Below are positions 55,540-64,000 of a stretch of 64,000 nt of DNA, piece by piece. Position 1 is the stretch's first letter; each line of letters begins with the position of its first letter. This stretch comes from Pseudanabaena mucicola str. Chao 1806 (GTDB lineage: Bacteria > Cyanobacteriota > Cyanobacteriia > Pseudanabaenales > Pseudanabaenaceae), in the NCBI RefSeq assembly GCF_030323025.1, contig NZ_CP097329.1, forward strand, positions 2,263,001-2,327,000, given 5' to 3'. The notes under the pieces were generated by a model. It made no database searches and had not been told where the DNA came from. It saw only the letters and a list, made by a program, of their open reading frames with translations. The position numbers and the translations under genes were made by a program.

Positions 55540-56133
55540 ATGTCTCAACACCCTGTAACCATAGATGATATTTTCGAGCTATTTCGTGAAAGCGAACGCC
55601 AGCGCAAAGAACAACAACGAGAGTTTGAGCAGTCTTTGCAAGAATATAGAAAGACCTCTGAGCAAGAAATGGCTGAACTCAAAAAAATTGTCGCGCAGAC
55701 AAATAAGCAAGTCGGTGGGATTACGAGTCGTTGGGGTGAGTTTGTCGAAAATTTAGTCAGACCTGCGGCAGTGCGGATGTTTCGCGAGAAGGGGATCGAA
55801 GTGCATTTTACAGCCTTGCGAGTAGAAGCTCAGGATGAAAATGGTTCTATTGAAATTGATGTTCTCGCCGAAAATACTAATGAAGTGGTAGCGATTGAGG
55901 TCAAGTCTCATTTAGAAGTTCGCGATGTGAAGCGATTTTTAATTACTTTAGACCGTTTTAAACAGGCTCTGCCAAAGTATCAAAGTTATAAGCTCTATGG
56001 GGCGATCGCGGGGATTAAGGTGGATGAGAGAGCCGATGAATATGCCACACAGGAAGGGCTATTTCTAATTAAGCCTTCGGGGAATACGGTGGCGATCGCT
56101 AATGGTCAGGATTTTGTAGCAAAGACTTGGTGA
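55540..56133 (+). CDS. DUF3782-type protein with PD-(D/E)XK core
   Basis: The 197-residue protein has an N-terminal coiled coil (about 10-60, Glu/Gln/Arg-rich) and a C-terminal nuclease-like domain. The core is E-I-D in GSIEIDVLAENTNE and ExK in VVAIEVKSHLEVRDVK, then a C-terminal GLFLIKPSGNTVAIAN. It matches the DUF3782 family, common in cyanobacteria and of unknown role. Its 3' end has been duplicated downstream of the VapBC genes (56811-56937). Confidence 0.8.
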   Translation: MSQHPVTIDDIFELFRESERQRKEQQREFEQSLQEYRKTSEQEMAELKKIVAQTNKQVGGITSRWGEFVENLVRPAAVRMFREKGIEVHFTALRVEAQDENGSIEIDVLAENTNEVVAIEVKSHLEVRDVKRFLITLDRFKQALPKYQSYKLYGAIAGIKVDERADEYATQEGLFLIKPSGNTVAIANGQDFVAKTW

Positions 56134-56171
56134 ACGGTTGTAGAATTAGATTATTAAAGAGGTAACTTATT

Positions 56172-56375
56172 ATGAGTCAATATGTTTTGCTTCGTATTCA
56201 GTCTCTTCAAGAAGAGCTTGAAAGCTTAAAAAAGATTGTTAATTCCCAACTGTTACACAATTCTCGTAAGAAAACTTCTATCAAAGGTCTATGGAAAGAC
56301 TTTGAGATCCGTGATGATGATTTTGCCGATGCACGAATGGCTATATTTAAAGATGCAAATAATTGGAAAGAGTAG
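56172..56375 (+). CDS. Putative VapB-type antitoxin
   Basis: The 67-residue protein has a coiled N-terminus (IQSLQEELESLKKIVNSQ) and a C-terminal GLWKDFEIRDDDFADARMAI segment, which is the usual tail of cyanobacterial antitoxins paired with PIN toxins. An AGGTAA box precedes the ATG. It ends 8 bp before the PIN gene, as in a two-gene operon. Confidence 0.75.
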   Translation: MSQYVLLRIQSLQEELESLKKIVNSQLLHNSRKKTSIKGLWKDFEIRDDDFADARMAIFKDANNWKE

Positions 56376-56383
56376 CAAATCAG

Positions 56384-56779
56384 ATGGATACTTATTTGGT
56401 GGATACTCATGCGTTAGCTTGGTTTATTGCTGAAGATAAACGCTTATCCCCCTTAGCTGAAGAACTTCTTAATCAGGCTCAAGAAGGCGATATTCAAATT
56501 TTAATTCCGACACTTGTTTTGGCTGAACTTACACATATTGCGGAGAAAGGTAAGGTAAAGGTGACAGTTGAGGAGATTTTGCAACAAATTAATCAGGGAG
56601 ATGGTTTTACGGTGGTGGCTTTCGATTTTCCTGTTTTTCAAGCGATGCTTACATTACCAAAAGAATGGGATATTCACGATCGCGTGATTGCGGCGACGGC
56701 TAGTTATTATCAGACAACGTTGATTACAAGAGATGAGATGTTAAGAGCTTCATCTAAAATAAAAACTCTCTGGGATTGA
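56384..56779 (+). CDS. vapC: PIN-domain toxin (VapC family)
   Basis: The 131-residue PIN ribonuclease has four acidic positions: D7 (VDTHALAW), E43 (LAELTHI), D95 (HDRVIAATA) and D114 (TRDEML). VapC toxins cleave tRNA or rRNA and are held by the antitoxin. ATG 56384 is used, although a TTG at 56363 would add seven residues overlapping the antitoxin. The pair sits between a DUF3782 gene and a duplicate of its 3' end. Confidence 0.87.
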   Translation: MDTYLVDTHALAWFIAEDKRLSPLAEELLNQAQEGDIQILIPTLVLAELTHIAEKGKVKVTVEEILQQINQGDGFTVVAFDFPVFQAMLTLPKEWDIHDRVIAATASYYQTTLITRDEMLRASSKIKTLWD

Positions 56780-56810
56780 ATGAAATAGACAAGGTAATTG
56801 AAATGATTAA

Positions 56811-56937
56811 TCGCTGGGATTAAAGTTGATGAGAGAGCCGATGAATATGCCACACAGGAAGGGCTATTTCTGATTAAACCTTCAGGGGATACGGTGGTGA
56901 TCGTTAAGATCAGAGTTTTGTGGCAAAGACTTGGTAA
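56811..56937 (+). pseudogene. Duplicated 3' scrap of the DUF3782 gene
   Basis: GIKVDERADEYATQEGLFLI and KPSGDTVVIV match the last 40 residues of the gene at 55540-56133, and after one frameshift SFVAKTW* follows. About 127 bp are copied. The copy flanks vapBC on the other side, giving direct repeats about 800 bp apart. Confidence 0.75.
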
Positions 56938-57037
56938 ATAAAGATTTGGTAAATATTGACAATATTGATACGAGACAGCATTTTAATTTGCGCGATAATC
57001 CCGTTTGCTGAGAGATAAACATTGTGATTACGGGATT

Positions 57038-58345
57038 ATGACTAAGGCTCTATCGGAAATTGCTCAAGAAAAAGGGATTCGCTACTTTCTCATTTCCTTC
57101 ACTGACCTCTTTGGCGTGCAACGCTCTAAATTAGTGCCAACCGCAGCGATCGACTCGATGGAAGCCAATGGTGCAGGATTTGCAGGATTCGCCACATGGC
57201 TCGACATGACACCCGCCGATCCCGATATCTTCGCTATTCCCGATCGCCATAGTCTTTTCCCTTTACCTTGGCAACCCGAAATTGGCTGGATGCCCGCCGA
57301 TCTCTACATGAATGGTGAACCTGTCAAACAAGCACCACGCTATGTTCTCAAGCAAGCTCTCAGCCAAGCCGAAGCCCTCGGTTATCGCGTTAAAACGGGT
57401 GTGGAATGCGAGTATTTTCTACTTTCTGCTGATGGTACAGATATTTCTGATTTAAGCGATCGCGCTAGCAAGCCCTGCTACGACCAACAAGCCCTGATGC
57501 GCCGCTTCGATATCATTGCGGAAATCTGTGATGCCATGTTAGCGATGGGTTGGGGAGCCTATCAGAACGATCATGAAGATGCTAACGGTCAATTCGAGAT
57601 GAACTGGACTTATGCCGATGCCTTAGTCACAGCCGATCGCCATGCTTTTTTTAAATATATGGTCAAAGCGATCGCTGAAAAGCACGGCTTCCGCGCTACC
57701 TTTATGCCCAAACCATTCCCTCACCTAACGGGAAATGGCTGTCATACCCATCTCTCCATTTGGGATTTAGAGGGTAATACAAATCTCTTTGATGACGCAA
57801 AAGGAGGACTCGGTTTATCGAGCTTAGCCTATCAATTTATCGGTGGCGTATTGCATTCCGCAGAAGCAGTTTGTGCTTTGACTAACCCCACCGTCAACTC
57901 CTACAAGCGGATTAATGCGCCCGTTACTAACTCTGGCGCAACATGGTCGCCCAATACGATCAGCTACACAGGTAACAACCGCACCCACATGATCCGCATT
58001 CCCGAAGCAGGTCGCTTTGAGTTCCGTCTCGCCGATGGAGCCGCGAATCCCTATCTCCTCCCTGCGGCAATTATTGCCAGTGGTCTCGATGGCATCAAAC
58101 ACAATCGCGAAGCAGGTCAACGCTATGACAATAATTCCTACACCGATCCGCTTCCCTTTGGTACTGTGAAACAATTGCCAGCGAATCTTTTAGATGCGTT
58201 GCGATGTTTGCAAGCAAATACGATTTTGCCCGATGTGTTAGGTGCAGAGTTTGTGCAATCCTATATCAAGTTAAAGCAACGCGAATGGAATGATTACAGT
58301 ACTCGCATTAGTCCTTGGGAATTGGAAAACACTTTAGATTGTTAA
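57038..58345 (+). CDS. glnT: Type III-like glutamine synthetase family protein GlnT
   Basis: The 435-residue enzyme belongs to the GlnT group (glutamate-ammonia ligase-like). N-terminal beta-grasp IRYFLISFTDLFGVQRSKLV, then catalytic VECEYFLL, HEDANGQFEMNW and GNGCHTHLSIWD, then the nucleotide region GATWSPNTISYTGNNRTH and ARG-type RFEFRLADGAANPYLLPAA. The actual amide product could be glutamine or a gamma-glutamylamide. ATG 57038 is preferred to TTG 57005. A recent inverted copy of its 3' half lies at 37381-38101. Confidence 0.85.
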   Translation: MTKALSEIAQEKGIRYFLISFTDLFGVQRSKLVPTAAIDSMEANGAGFAGFATWLDMTPADPDIFAIPDRHSLFPLPWQPEIGWMPADLYMNGEPVKQAPRYVLKQALSQAEALGYRVKTGVECEYFLLSADGTDISDLSDRASKPCYDQQALMRRFDIIAEICDAMLAMGWGAYQNDHEDANGQFEMNWTYADALVTADRHAFFKYMVKAIAEKHGFRATFMPKPFPHLTGNGCHTHLSIWDLEGNTNLFDDAKGGLGLSSLAYQFIGGVLHSAEAVCALTNPTVNSYKRINAPVTNSGATWSPNTISYTGNNRTHMIRIPEAGRFEFRLADGAANPYLLPAAIIASGLDGIKHNREAGQRYDNNSYTDPLPFGTVKQLPANLLDALRCLQANTILPDVLGAEFVQSYIKLKQREWNDYSTRISPWELENTLDC

Positions 58346-58350
58346 AATTA

Positions 58351-58441
58351 GTACTTACGTATTGGGTAGATGTGGCGCGGCTGAAGCCTGCACCACATCT
58401 ACCTCAAGTCTAATAAATTCGTTCGGTTTGCGTAAGTCCTA
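58351..58441. repeat. Family 4 repeat (GGACTTACGCA-type ends)
   Basis: The 91-bp stretch between GTACTTACGTA and TGCGTAAGTCCTA holds an inner palindrome GTAGATGTGG...CCACATCTAC. Related ends occur at 61353 and 63817. It joins directly to a family 3 fragment. Confidence 0.65.
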
Positions 58442-58448
58442 TTTTTAA

Positions 58449-58514
58449 GATTTGCTCCGCCCGCTACGCGGGCAGAGCAAATCTCTCGGTTTTTAGTTTA
58501 CTTATGTCTAGCTA
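58449..58514 (+). repeat. Family 3 repeat, partial copy
   Basis: It keeps the core hairpin GATTTGCTCCGCCCGC...GCGGGCAGAGCAAATC and the right arm TTTACTTATGTCTAGCTA, but the left arm is missing. The right end runs straight into a family 1 copy sharing the bases TA. Confidence 0.7.
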
Positions 58515-58617
58515 TAGCGATTTTCAAATGAGTGTGTACTCATTTGAAAACAAAAAATCAGTCCCATTAAGAGTTTTGAGTTTTCATTTTGCCTACGGCA
58601 AAATGAAAACCGCTATA
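58513..58617 (-). repeat. Family 1 double-hairpin repeat, copy 3
   Basis: The 105-bp copy ends 8 bp before the pheT stop codon position (pheT is on the minus strand), so it forms the likely 3' end of pheT transcripts. Its left end has TATAGCGATTTTCA, one base off the family. Confidence 0.85.
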
Positions 58618-58625
58618 ATCCATAA

Positions 58626-61037
58626 CTAACTTCTCAAAGTTGCTTGGAACTTTTCTTCGAGTAAATCGCGAACTTTCTGATGAACGGGGTTAATGTCGGC
58701 ATCAGTGAGAGTGCGATCGCTAGCTCGATAAACTAGCCTAAAGGCAAGGCTGCGTGAACCTTCGGGAACACCTTTGCCGATGTATTGATCGAAAAGTGTG
58801 ACGGAATCAAGCAACTCGCCGCCCACATGGGTAATCGATCGCTGAATGTCAGCAACCGTGAACTTCAAGGGAGCAAAAAAGGCAATATCGCGATCGCTAC
58901 TGGGGTAAGTCGAGAAGGGCTGGAAGGTGGAAATTGACTTCTTCATCATTGCATCGAGCAAGGTATAGAAATCTAGCTCAAACACATAAATCTCATCGGG
59001 TAGTTCCTTCTCAGCGCGTAGTTGAGGATGTAGTTGACCAAATGTACCAAGACGCTCACCCGAAATCCAGAGAGAAGCGGTACGTCCAGGATGTAAACGA
59101 TCATCCTTTTGATCAGGCTGATATTCAACCATGACCGAGAGATTATGGAATATGGAATCTAACAACCCTTTGGCTTCATAGAAATTCAGAGGCTTGGAAT
59201 CATGTTGCCATGCACCCACAGTCGGATCGCCACCGAAAATACCTGCAATGTGATCGGTTTCATCGCTACCCGCCTCATCAAGCCAAAACACACGCCCAAT
59301 CTCAAAGCCATTCAAAATACCATTACCTTGATTGATGTTAAAGGCACAAGCATCAATCAAGTTGGTGAGCAAATCGCCGCGCAATGCTCCATACTCGATC
59401 GCTACAGGGTTATTGATTTTCACTTGATGCGTATCGGTAGGGCTACAAAGAGACATATGCATTACTTCAGTTAAGCCCACAGCACGGAATGCAGCTCTAA
59501 TCATCCGACCACCTTCTTGATCGGCGGAGAGGAACCCAAACTCAGTTCTAGCAGGAAGAGTTTCTACAAACTTGTCATATCCATAGATTCGCGCAATCTC
59601 TTCTACAAGATCAATTTCACGCTCGATGTCCGCATAGCGATAGGGAGGAACGGTTACTTTCCAAGTCGCATAGCTACCTTCATCAGTCGGTTCCTTTTTT
59701 AGTTCAAAGGATAGCACCTTGAGAGTTTGCTCAACTTCTGATTCAGAGAGCAAAGGCAATACATTTTCATCTTCACGTTCAACTTCTCCAAGAACTTGCC
59801 AAACCTTCGTCAAGCGTAAATCAATCACCCTCACTTCCTGAGAACGAGCATCCGCAATACTTTGCTCAATGATCTTGCCACCCGCCAGTTCCACAATCAT
59901 TTGGATTGCCTTGGCAGTAGCTGACTCGATCGCGGTCTGATTTACACCCCGTTCATAGCGTGATGAGGCTTCAGTGCGTAAGCCTTGAGCGCGTGCTGAT
60001 CGCCTTGTAGTGACTTGCGAGAAGAGCGCCGCTTCTAAAACGATACTAGTAGTTTTATGGGAAACTTCGGTTTCTGCACCACCCATCACCCCAGCGATCG
60101 CGATCGGCTTGTCGCCAGAGGTAATCAAGAAGTTTTGACTGGTGAGAGTGCGATCAATATCATCAAGGGTTTTGATTTTTTCGCCAGCCTTGGCAAAACG
60201 CACCCCGATCTTAATGTCCTTATCTAGAGTATCCGCATCAAAGGCATGGAGAGGCTGTCCCCATTCCAACAGGATGTAATTGGTGATATCGACAATATTG
60301 TTGATTGATCGCATTCCTGCGGCTTCCACCCGACGCTTCAGCCATTCTGGAGATGGCGCAACCTTTACATCTTTAATCAATGTGCCGATATAGGCAGGGC
60401 AAGATTTAGAATCTTCCACCTTTACCCAGTTGGCGACCTTGGGCTGAAAATCTTGAGTTGCTAGGGGTAAACACACCTCTTTACCAAGCAGGGCCGATAC
60501 TTCACGGGCGATTCCCACTACACTCAGAGCGTCAGCGCGATTTGCGGTCGAAGTCACATCAAGAATTGCATCGTCCAGTCCAAGCAAGGGGCGAACATCT
60601 GCACCAACAATTAAGCCATCGGGCAATTCGTGAATACCACTTGATTCTTTGGCTAAACCAAGCTCGGCGAGTGAGCAGATCATCCCCTCAGAACGCTCAC
60701 CTCGTAATTTTGTTGGACGCAGTTTTAAATCAATATTCGGCAAATAAGTACCAATCGTGGCTACAGGTACAAACAAGCCCTGTCTCGCATTTGCCGCACC
60801 ACAGACAATTTGCAATGGTTCAGATGCACCAATATCGACTTTACATACCTGTAATTTATCGGCATTAGGGTGGCGATCGGCAGTAAGGATATGCCCAACG
60901 ACCACGCCCTCAGCCCATGTTCTGCGGTCTTCGATGGACTCCACTTCAAAGCCTGCCATCGTGAGTTTTCCTTCTAGCTCTTGGGGCGAGAGATCGCAGT
61001 CAACAAGTTCACGGAGCCAGTTCAAAGAGATACGCAT
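58626..61037 (-). CDS. pheT: Phenylalanyl-tRNA synthetase beta subunit
   Basis: The 803-residue protein has an N-terminal tRNA-binding EMAP-like domain (about 40-150, [20 protein letters not shown]), B3/B4 editing region, B5 domain (about 400-480), the class II-like core and a C-terminal anticodon-binding (FDX-ACB) domain (about 708-803, [16 protein letters not shown]). It is full length. The alpha subunit (pheS) is not adjacent, as is usual in cyanobacteria. Confidence 0.95.
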   Translation of the reverse strand: MRISLNWLRELVDCDLSPQELEGKLTMAGFEVESIEDRRTWAEGVVVGHILTADRHPNADKLQVCKVDIGASEPLQIVCGAANARQGLFVPVATIGTYLPNIDLKLRPTKLRGERSEGMICSLAELGLAKESSGIHELPDGLIVGADVRPLLGLDDAILDVTSTANRADALSVVGIAREVSALLGKEVCLPLATQDFQPKVANWVKVEDSKSCPAYIGTLIKDVKVAPSPEWLKRRVEAAGMRSINNIVDITNYILLEWGQPLHAFDADTLDKDIKIGVRFAKAGEKIKTLDDIDRTLTSQNFLITSGDKPIAIAGVMGGAETEVSHKTTSIVLEAALFSQVTTRRSARAQGLRTEASSRYERGVNQTAIESATAKAIQMIVELAGGKIIEQSIADARSQEVRVIDLRLTKVWQVLGEVEREDENVLPLLSESEVEQTLKVLSFELKKEPTDEGSYATWKVTVPPYRYADIEREIDLVEEIARIYGYDKFVETLPARTEFGFLSADQEGGRMIRAAFRAVGLTEVMHMSLCSPTDTHQVKINNPVAIEYGALRGDLLTNLIDACAFNINQGNGILNGFEIGRVFWLDEAGSDETDHIAGIFGGDPTVGAWQHDSKPLNFYEAKGLLDSIFHNLSVMVEYQPDQKDDRLHPGRTASLWISGERLGTFGQLHPQLRAEKELPDEIYVFELDFYTLLDAMMKKSISTFQPFSTYPSSDRDIAFFAPLKFTVADIQRSITHVGGELLDSVTLFDQYIGKGVPEGSRSLAFRLVYRASDRTLTDADINPVHQKVRDLLEEKFQATLRS

Positions 61038-61122
61038 TGGGATTTTTAGAGAAAAGTATAGGAAAAGTGTTAAGAAATATTCAGGTTATAGTAGTTTAGC
61101 AAAATCCGCACAGCAAACTTAC

Positions 61123-61227
61123 TATAGCGGTTTTCATTTTGCCTACGGCAAAATGAAAACTCAAAACTCTTAATGGGACTGATTTTTTGTTTTCAAATGA
61201 GTACACACTCATTTGAAAACCGCTATA
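61123..61227 (+). repeat. Family 1 double-hairpin repeat, copy 4
   Basis: The 105-bp copy has the same spacer orientation as the one at 8720, but both tips are inverted: GCCTACGGC for GCCGTAGGC and GAGTACACACTC for GAGTGTGTACTC. It lies 86 bp upstream of the pheT start. Confidence 0.85.
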
Positions 61228-61352
61228 ACTATATTTCTAGCTATAACGCAATAATTTGAAATCCTACCTGTGCAAATGTTGATCGAAAATGTTGATCGAA
61301 GTTGATCGAATGTGAGAACAATCTGTAACTTCCGATCTTGCTTAACAAGCAT

Positions 61353-61407
61353 AGGACTTACGCAGTAGCCCTGTAATAAATTACGGGCTGAAAGCTTAAG
61401 TCCAATA
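61353..61407. repeat. Family 4 short hairpin element
   Basis: The ends are AGGACTTACGCAG and CTTAAGTCCAAT, with an inner stem AGCCCTGTAAT / ATTACGGGCT. It is a shorter relative of 58351-58441. Confidence 0.5.
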
Positions 61408-61496
61408 GGTGTTAATTGCACTATCTCAACATCTTCTACCACTCTATTGTCTGTATTGCCTTGTTTTTGTATCTATAGCAGTCCTAAATCATTTGT

Positions 61497-61598
61497 AAGT
61501 AGCTAGACATAAGTAAACTAAAAACCGAGAAGTTTGTTCCGCCCGCTACGCGGGCGGAACAAACTCTCGGTTTGGGTTTTAATTAAGTTGAGCTACTT
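61497..61598 (-). repeat. Family 3 palindromic repeat, copy 2
   Basis: The 102-bp copy is in reverse orientation to 42647-42748. Ends AAGTAGCTAGACATAAGTAA and AATTAAGTTGAGCTACTT, core CCGCCCGC-TAC-GCGGGCGG. Confidence 0.85.
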
Positions 61599-61611
61599 AG
61601 ATTTCTTGAGA

Positions 61612-61703
61612 TGACTTAAAGCCCAGAAGATTTTTTGAAAGCAGCGCTTTGCGCTGTTTTCAAAAAATCTTCTGTAATACTTAGAGCCTCAATAGGCTGT
61701 AAC
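61612..61703. repeat. Palindromic repeat related to 49.3 kb
   Basis: The core is CAGAAGATTTTTTGAAAGCA...TTTTCAAAAAATCTTCTG around GCGCTTTGCGC. The right arm GAGCCTCAATAGGCTGTAAC matches 49261-49281 inverted. Confidence 0.65.
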
Positions 61704-61751
61704 ATTGTCATTGCTGACGTACTTCTTGCTATATAAATCTCAATCCTAATC

Positions 61752-62435
61752 ATGCCTGAAGTTAATCCTGCTTCAATTAGTCAAACGATCGCTGAGCGCC
61801 TTAATCAAATTCGCAGTAATATTTCCACTAACGTCAAACTGGTTGCTGTGAGTAAATACACGACGACAGAAGCGATTCGTGCTGCTTATAAAGCGGGCAT
61901 CCGTGACTTTGGTGAATCGAGAGTGCAGGATGCCAAAATCAAACAAATGGAACTAGCCGATTTAACGGATATTACTTGGCACATGATTGGATCATTGCAA
62001 AGTAATAAGACAAGGCAAGCGATCGCCCAATTTGATTGGATTCAATCGCTTGATCGTCTTCGTCTTGCGGAACAATGCGATCGCTTAATTCAGGAACTCG
62101 GCAAATCGCCAAAATTACTCTTGCAAGTCAAGCTCGCAGAAGATCCTCATAAATCAGGTTGGACAGAATCGGAACTATTAGCAGATTTACACCAATTAGA
62201 GAAGTTGCAAAACCTTAATATTGTGGGACTGATGTCGATTTTGCCTTTAGGTTTAAATGAGTCTCAAGCCTATGATGTCTTCAGTCGCGTGGGAGAATTA
62301 GCCGCAAAGTTGCGATCGCTTGGTTGGTCAAATATTCAAGAACTCTCAATGGGGATGTCGGCGGACTATGCGATCGCTGTTAAAGCAGGTGCAACGATGA
62401 TTCGAGTGGGTAACCAAATATTTTCTGGTTATTAA
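61752..62435 (+). CDS. pipY: PLP homeostasis protein (YggS/PipY family)
   Basis: The 227-residue TIM-barrel PLP-binding protein has K35 (VAVSKYTT), FGESRVQDAKIKQ, WHMIGSLQSNKTRQA and the C-terminal ELSMGMSADYAIAVKAGATM with IRVGNQIF. In cyanobacteria this is PipY, normally downstream of pipX and involved in PLP and amino/keto acid balance. Here no pipX is seen upstream; the gap is filled with repeats. Its TAA shares one base with a family A element. Confidence 0.9.
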   Translation: MPEVNPASISQTIAERLNQIRSNISTNVKLVAVSKYTTTEAIRAAYKAGIRDFGESRVQDAKIKQMELADLTDITWHMIGSLQSNKTRQAIAQFDWIQSLDRLRLAEQCDRLIQELGKSPKLLLQVKLAEDPHKSGWTESELLADLHQLEKLQNLNIVGLMSILPLGLNESQAYDVFSRVGELAAKLRSLGWSNIQELSMGMSADYAIAVKAGATMIRVGNQIFSGY

Positions 62436-62589
62436 CTGTTGTTACACAGAACAATGGCTGGCGATAGATCTCTAATTTTTCTGCTCATCCCTTCCTGCTT
62501 ACCTTTCCGAAAATGAATCCACCCTGCTCTCCATTTATAGGGAGAGTGGGCTGGGGGTGAGGGTGATATTTGTTCCACTTAACATCAGT
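62435..62589. repeat. Family A MITE-like repeat filling the pipY-hemW gap
   Basis: The 155-bp element begins with A at the last base of the pipY TAA (62435; ACTGTTGTTACACAGAA) and ends with T at the last base of the hemW stop (62589; TTCCACTTAACATCAGT). The interior has CTCTCC...GGGAGAG. The element thus reaches exactly from stop to stop. Confidence 0.8.
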
Positions 62590-63764
62590 TACAGATTTTC
62601 GTATAGGTCGGCAATGATGATGTTAGAAAATAGCCAACCATCGGGAGGAATTAATATAATGCGAAGATCATCTGATTGCTCAACCAACTTGACCCAGTTT
62701 TTGGCTTGATAGGGATGGAGAAGTTGCAAAGCGCGATCGCAAAGTTCGATTCCATAATTCAATTGCAATGTCTTGAAACTTAAACCTTCCATCAAGCGTA
62801 ATCCCTGCATCAGCGTATCGATTAACTCCTCACGATCATCAATTACTGGAGCCGTAAAGCCGAGGTCTGATGCTTGCCATTTAGCGATCGCATCGAGATA
62901 TTCTCGCATCTTGCGTGGGCGATCGATCCTTTGGCGATTGATATAACTCGTTGCACCCATACCCAGCCCATAAAAGGGTTGGTTATGCCAATAGGTCAAA
63001 TTATGTTGTGCTTGAAATCCTGATTGGGCATAATTCGAGATTTCATAGTGCTCATAGCCTGCGGCAGGTAGTAACTCATGGGCAGCAATATACATCGCAA
63101 CCGTATGATCTTCTGTCGGCAATGGTTGTTCACCTGCTTGATAGCGCTTCCCAAAAGCAGTTCCTTCTTCAATGGTTAAGTCATAAACAGATAGATGTGT
63201 AGGTTGCAAAGCGATCGCCTTGGCGAGGGAGTTCTGCCAATCTGTGATTGTTTGATGGGGTAGCCCTGAGATTAAGTCTAAACTGAAGTTCGTAAATCCT
63301 GCTTTCTGAATCATATCAACTGATTCATAAATTTCAGCAACACTATGACCACGCCCACAGACATCTAATAATTCCTGCTGAAAAGCCTGTGAACCCAAAC
63401 TAATGCGATTGACTCCCAAACTGCGATAACCCCGCAAAGTCTCCAAACTCACAGTGCCTGGATTGGCTTCAAGGGAGATTTCAGCATGAGAGGCGATCGC
63501 AAAATATTTGGTTATAGTTGTGAGAATCTGCTCAAGCTGCTTTACCGATAGCAAAGATGGCGTTCCCCCACCCAAGAAAATCGTTTTTAATGGCTGATTG
63601 GGAGGAACCTCCGCAACGGTCAGCACAATTTCTTGGCAGAGAACATCCACATATTGCTGTTTGAGATTTTCGCCACCTGTCGTAATTGCGAAATCACAAT
63701 AAAAACAACGTCGCTTACAAAAGGGAATATGTAGGTATAGAGATTGAGGAAGGATCTGGCTCAA
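62589..63764 (-). CDS. hemW: Radical SAM heme chaperone HemW
   Basis: The 391-residue protein has the cluster motif C16-x3-C20-x2-C23 (YLHIPFCKRRCFYCDF), GGGTPSLL and NRISLGSQAFQQELLDVCGR with GHS. It lacks the longer N-terminal extension of true coproporphyrinogen III oxidase HemN. HemW binds heme and inserts it into target proteins. It converges on pipY across one family A element. Confidence 0.9.
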   Translation of the reverse strand: MSQILPQSLYLHIPFCKRRCFYCDFAITTGGENLKQQYVDVLCQEIVLTVAEVPPNQPLKTIFLGGGTPSLLSVKQLEQILTTITKYFAIASHAEISLEANPGTVSLETLRGYRSLGVNRISLGSQAFQQELLDVCGRGHSVAEIYESVDMIQKAGFTNFSLDLISGLPHQTITDWQNSLAKAIALQPTHLSVYDLTIEEGTAFGKRYQAGEQPLPTEDHTVAMYIAAHELLPAAGYEHYEISNYAQSGFQAQHNLTYWHNQPFYGLGMGATSYINRQRIDRPRKMREYLDAIAKWQASDLGFTAPVIDDREELIDTLMQGLRLMEGLSFKTLQLNYGIELCDRALQLLHPYQAKNWVKLVEQSDDLRIILIPPDGWLFSNIIIADLYENL

Positions 63765-63816
63765 GGTGTCAAGGCGTTAGTTAGTTACAGGTTGACGCTT
63801 GGCGATAACTTTCAAC

Positions 63817-63853
63817 TATACTAGGACTTACCCAATGCGTAAGTCCTAGTATA
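63817..63853. repeat. Family 4 minimal palindrome
   Basis: TATACTAGGACTTAC and GTAAGTCCTAGTATA form a 15-bp stem with a 7-base loop. It looks like two fused family 4 ends, and its right end overlaps a family 1 copy. Confidence 0.65.
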
Positions 63854-63954
63854 GCGGTTTTCAAATGAATGCATACTCATTTGAAAACAAAAAATCAGTC
63901 CCATTAAGAGTTTTGAGTTTTCATTTTGCCGTTGGCAAAATGAAAACCGCTATA
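63850..63954 (-). repeat. Family 1 double-hairpin repeat, copy 5
   Basis: The 105-bp copy is in reverse orientation with tips slightly changed (GAATGCATAC and GCCGTTGGC) but with the stems intact. The last 46 bp of the window show nothing. Confidence 0.85.
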
Positions 63955-64000
63955 GTATTTGAGATTTTATTACCTTGAATATTAATAGGGGAAGTCTTAC

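Larger units (their letters stand above)
61038..61751. other. Repeat-filled gap between pheT and pipY
   Basis: No gene is seen in 714 bp. It holds a family 1 copy (61123-61227), a family 4 hairpin (61353-61407), a family 3 copy (61497-61598) and a palindrome (61612-61703). The rest is AT-rich spacer, with the two gene promoters at either end. Confidence 0.7.

Noticed and set aside
57824-58174. Antisense 116-codon ORF in glnT, repeated at 37550-37900
   Set aside because: It is an antisense shadow of glnT and recurs only because the gene is duplicated.
8720-63954. Dispersed palindromes as CRISPR repeats
   Set aside because: Copies are kilobases apart, 91-155 bp long and not arrayed with unique spacers.

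Overview
The window comes from a cyanobacterial chromosome. It carries the carotenoid isomerase crtH, the Mg-protoporphyrin ester cyclase acsF, a high-light-inducible (Hlip) gene, pyridine nucleotide transhydrogenase split into three genes (pntA1-pntA2-pntB), a GUN4-containing Ser/Thr kinase and a PATAN-type response regulator. HIP1 octamers (GCGATCGC) are very frequent. Gene content and style suggest a Pseudanabaena-like organism, but that is inference and no marker here fixes the genus.

Layout. 0-13 kb: unknown or regulatory genes (DUF3386, DUF3352, PATAN-REC regulator, pRiA4b ORF-3-like protein, kinase-GUN4), then the hli gene with an HLR1-like site, a Zur/Fur-box-linked metal ABC ATPase, small enzymes and crtH. 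14-19.5 kb: a tight operon of CDP-alcohol phosphotransferase, CdsA-like, PlsC-like and methyltransferase genes followed by an exporter-type ABC protein, which looks like an accessory phospholipid pathway. 19.5-33 kb: pilin-like protein, Uma2, tyrS, two exported proteins, tilS, a dCache-HAMP-PP2C phosphatase, pncB, a LysR/F420-reductase-like divergent pair and a broken Ada-like alkyltransferase gene. 33.5-43.4 kb: a variable island with a DNA methylase and a separate PD-(D/E)XK nuclease, a near-identical inverted fragment of glnT, a young IS256-type element nested in an old one, and scraps of ISKra4, hsdM, Uma2, restriction and signalling genes around intact acsF. 43.4-64 kb: housekeeping genes (mraY, rsmB, rpsA, mrp, pnt, glnT, pheT, pipY, hemW) mixed with Uma2 genes, IS1 fragments and a VapBC module.

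The most striking non-coding content is a set of small palindromic MITE-like families. Family 1 (105 bp, five copies) has two hairpins whose tips are inverted between copies. Family 2 (about 147 bp, four copies) sits directly at the stop codon of tyrS, pncB, acsF and mrp. Family 3 is about 102 bp (two full copies, one partial). Family 4 is a GGACTTACGCA-ended group. Family A (about 155 bp, ends ACTGATGTTACGTGGAA) has one copy that exactly fills the gap between the pipY and hemW stop codons. Several insertions created or rebuilt stop codons. No tRNA, rRNA or CRISPR array was recognised.
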